64,000 bases of DNA from DASUAS01 sp963819475 (GTDB lineage Bacteria; Actinomycetota; Acidimicrobiia; IMCC26256; DASPTH01). The position numbers and the translations under genes were made by a program. Each line of letters opens with the position of its first letter. Positions within the stretch are counted from its first letter, which is position 1. Shown in pieces: positions 62,183 through 64,000 of the stretch. The DNA lies in NCBI GenBank assembly GCA_963819475.1, contig CAWFWE010000002.1, positions 434,001 to 498,000 of the forward strand, read 5' to 3'. The notes beneath the pieces are model-generated. The model was not told where the DNA came from and made no database searches. It saw only the letters and a list, made by a program, of their open reading frames with translations.

Positions 62183-64000
62183 TCAGATCTCTCGGCCGGT
62201 CTCCTGTGTGATCCCGGCGCGCATTCGATAGGAACGCACCAGGTCCTCGCGTCCTGGGCCTCGCGGCCGCCGTCCCGGTCTGATGTCACACGTCAAGGCC
62301 TTCACCTCTTGGATGTGGACGTTCGGGTCGAGCGACATGTGCGACAGCTCGTTCGCGGCATCACCGACGGAGTACCCGTTCGGGCCCCAGTGGTATGGGA
62401 GCCCAACTTGGTGCAGCCGGCGCCCTCCGACGTCGATGCTGCGCATCCGGTCGGTGACGAGCACCCGCGCTTCGATCGCAGCGCGTGCGGTCACCACGGT
62501 GGCCCATCCGAGATGCTCGAGCTCACGTTCCCGCGCGAGCTCTGGTGACACCTCGCAGAACATCTCCGGTTGCAGCTCCGAGAGGTACGGGAGCCAGCGA
62601 CTCATGCCGCCGGCGGTGTGGTGTTCGGTCAAGCGGTACGTCGTGACGACGTACGGATAGACGTCGGCGCCCGGCTCACCGCCGCTGGGATGGAAGAGGT
62701 TGTGCCCGTCGGCCGGTGACACGATCTGCCGAGCAGGGTTGCGCTGCTGCCGGTAGAAGCCGTTGCGGAACGGCGATTCCTGCGGCTCGTAGTGCGTCGG
62801 CATCGGGCCATCGGTCAACCCGGCCGGCGCGAAGAGCCAGGCCTTGCCGTCGGCTTGCATGATGAACGCGTCCCGACCGCTCAACGCGTCGGGACCGGTT
62901 GCGTTCGGCGGGGGCTCGTAGTCCGGCGGCTTGTCCGTCTTGAAGTCGGGCACGTCGTGGCCCGTCCACTTCCCCGCCTCCGCGTCCCACCACACGTACG
63001 CCTTGCGTTCGCTCCACGGCTTGCCATCGGGATCGGCGGACGCGCGGTTGTACAGGAGTCTGCGGTTGGCGGGCCACGCCCATCCCCACTCGGCCGCCAC
63101 CCAGTCCTGTTGGTCACCCGGCTTGCGATCCTGCGAGTGGTTGACGCCGTCGGCGCGTACGCCGCAGTAGATCCAGCAGCCGCACGTGGTGGATCCGTCG
63201 TCGGCCAGCTCCGTGTACGACGACAACGGTTCACCTGACGCGTTCCAACCGTTGATCTCGGCGAGCACCGCGTCGGCGGACGGCTCGTCGATCGGACCCG
63301 ACGTCGGGTAGTCCCAGCGCAGATCTCGAATCGGCTCGTCCATCGCGTCCGTGGACCGCGCCAGCTTCTCGCGGATCCTGCGTCCCAGGTGGTAGACGAA
63401 CCACAGCTCGCTGCGCGCATCGCCCTCGGGTTCGACCGCGGTGTGGTGCCACTGCAACAGGCGCTGCGTGTTGGTGAAGCTGCCGTCCTTCTCGGTGTGT
63501 GCAGCCGCGGGCAGGAAGAAGACCTCGGTACCGATGTCTTCGGTCCGCAACTCACCGGACTCGATCTCGGGGCCGTCCTTCCACCACGTCGCGCTCTCGA
63601 TGAGCGAGAAGTCCCGCACGACGAGCCAGTCGAGGTTGGCCATGCCGAGCCGCTGCGCGCGGGCGTCACCCGAGCCGACGGCGGGGTTCTCGCCCATGAT
63701 GAAGTACCCCTTGCAGGTGCCTTCCATCTGCGCGATGACGGTTTCGTAGGTGCTGTGGCTCCCGGTGAGCCGAGGGAGGTAGTCGAAGCAGAAGTCGTTC
63801 TGTGCGGTGGCGGCGTCACCGAAGTACGCCTTCAGGAGGCTCACGGTGTACGCCTTGATCTCGCCCCAGTACCCCTTGCTGGTCCCGTCCGCCGAGACGA
63901 AGGACTCCAGATCGAGGTGCTTGTGGGCGTGGGGCATCGGGATGTAGCCGGGCAGGATGTTGAACAGCGTGGGGATGTCGGTCGAGCCCTGGATCGAGGC
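62183..64000 (-). CDS. Formate dehydrogenase major subunit (FdnG/FdoG type), C-terminal part
   Basis: The frame is open to the right edge; 605 residues are visible. From the edge it reads ASIQGSTDIPTLFNILPGYI, which matches the region after the N-terminal half of FdnG/FdoG proteins, then SHSTYETVIAQMEGTCKGYF, FIMGENPAVGSGDARAQRLG and the late MGD-binding domain (FRNGFYRQQRNPARQIVSPA, YVVTTYRLTEHHTAGGMSRW and LPYHWGPNGYSVGDAANELS). The CxxU/C site and N-terminal Fe-S cluster lie outside. Unlike the lone oxidoreductase at 10946 this type normally has iron-sulfur and cytochrome b partners, which are not in view. Confidence 0.9.
   Translation of the reverse strand, partial: ASIQGSTDIPTLFNILPGYIPMPHAHKHLDLESFVSADGTSKGYWGEIKAYTVSLLKAYFGDAATAQNDFCFDYLPRLTGSHSTYETVIAQMEGTCKGYFIMGENPAVGSGDARAQRLGMANLDWLVVRDFSLIESATWWKDGPEIESGELRTEDIGTEVFFLPAAAHTEKDGSFTNTQRLLQWHHTAVEPEGDARSELWFVYHLGRRIREKLARSTDAMDEPIRDLRWDYPTSGPIDEPSADAVLAEINGWNASGEPLSSYTELADDGSTTCGCWIYCGVRADGVNHSQDRKPGDQQDWVAAEWGWAWPANRRLLYNRASADPDGKPWSERKAYVWWDAEAGKWTGHDVPDFKTDKPPDYEPPPNATGPDALSGRDAFIMQADGKAWLFAPAGLTDGPMPTHYEPQESPFRNGFYRQQRNPARQIVSPADGHNLFHPSGGEPGADVYPYVVTTYRLTEHHTAGGMSRWLPYLSELQPEMFCEVSPELARERELEHLGWATVVTARAAIEARVLVTDRMRSIDVGGRRLHQVGLPYHWGPNGYSVGDAANELSHMSLDPNVHIQEVKALTCDIRPGRRPRGPGREDLVRSYRMRAGITQETGREI

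Overview
The window is high-GC DNA with GTG/ATG starts, GGAGG-type ribosome sites, a WhiB-type protein, SARP/BTAD regulators and many predicted F420-dependent enzymes. This points to an actinomycete-like bacterium (phylum Actinomycetota); I cannot place it lower. No rRNA, tRNA or CRISPR array was found. The window is an accessory region: short redox/catabolic operons, at least seven insertion sequences or remnants, and many broken genes.

Layout. (1) 1-8.2 kb: small dimeric-barrel proteins around a BTAD-ATPase regulator, then a same-strand cassette of HD-LuxR regulator, methyltransferase and alpha/beta hydrolase. (2) 8.3-14.8 kb: a broken IS5-type transposase, a cupin, a monooxygenase-like barrel protein, a molybdopterin oxidoreductase and a PIN-like protein (both frameshifted). 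(3) 15.7-26.8 kb: a catabolic cluster (three SDRs, F420 LLM oxidoreductase, TetR, P450, truncated alcohol dehydrogenase, deazaflavin-dependent reductase, limonene-epoxide-hydrolase-like gene). The P450 is split by an IS5-family element and the epoxide-hydrolase-like gene by both an IS3 and an IS256 element; removing each IS plus one target duplication restores the reading frame exactly. (4) 26.9-32.1 kb: IS3/IS30 fragments, a deazaflavin reductase, a broken WhiB-like gene and a 5'-truncated hydrolase-cyclase fusion. (5) 32.1-39.4 kb: a second, diverged copy of the HD-LuxR/methyltransferase/hydrolase cassette with a second small barrel protein and a second BTAD-ATPase regulator. (6) 39.4-48.7 kb: rhodanese, recombinase remnant, serine hydrolase, PPOX proteins, TetR/DHFR-like pair, and a compact MarR-controlled operon (NTF2, deazaflavin reductase, LLM, VOC, DHFR-like). 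(7) 48.8-53.4 kb: an MMPL transporter pseudogene hit by side-by-side IS5 and IS1380 elements. (8) 53.5-56.7 kb: small genes, a DUF4258/DUF2283 pair, an unusual symmetric array of short repeats and a broken IS3 element. (9) 56.7-64 kb: a minus-strand operon (glycogen debranching enzyme, DUF4396, Na+/H+ antiporter, DUF421), a hemerythrin-like protein and the C-terminal part of a formate dehydrogenase major subunit running off the right edge.

Two themes stand out. First, two paralogous signalling/metabolic cassettes in the same orientation about 27 kb apart, which I cannot match to a described system. Second, much of the catabolic content is silenced by recent IS insertions, while many otherwise well-kept genes carry one-base frameshifts in short G/C runs, which may be sequence errors rather than biology.
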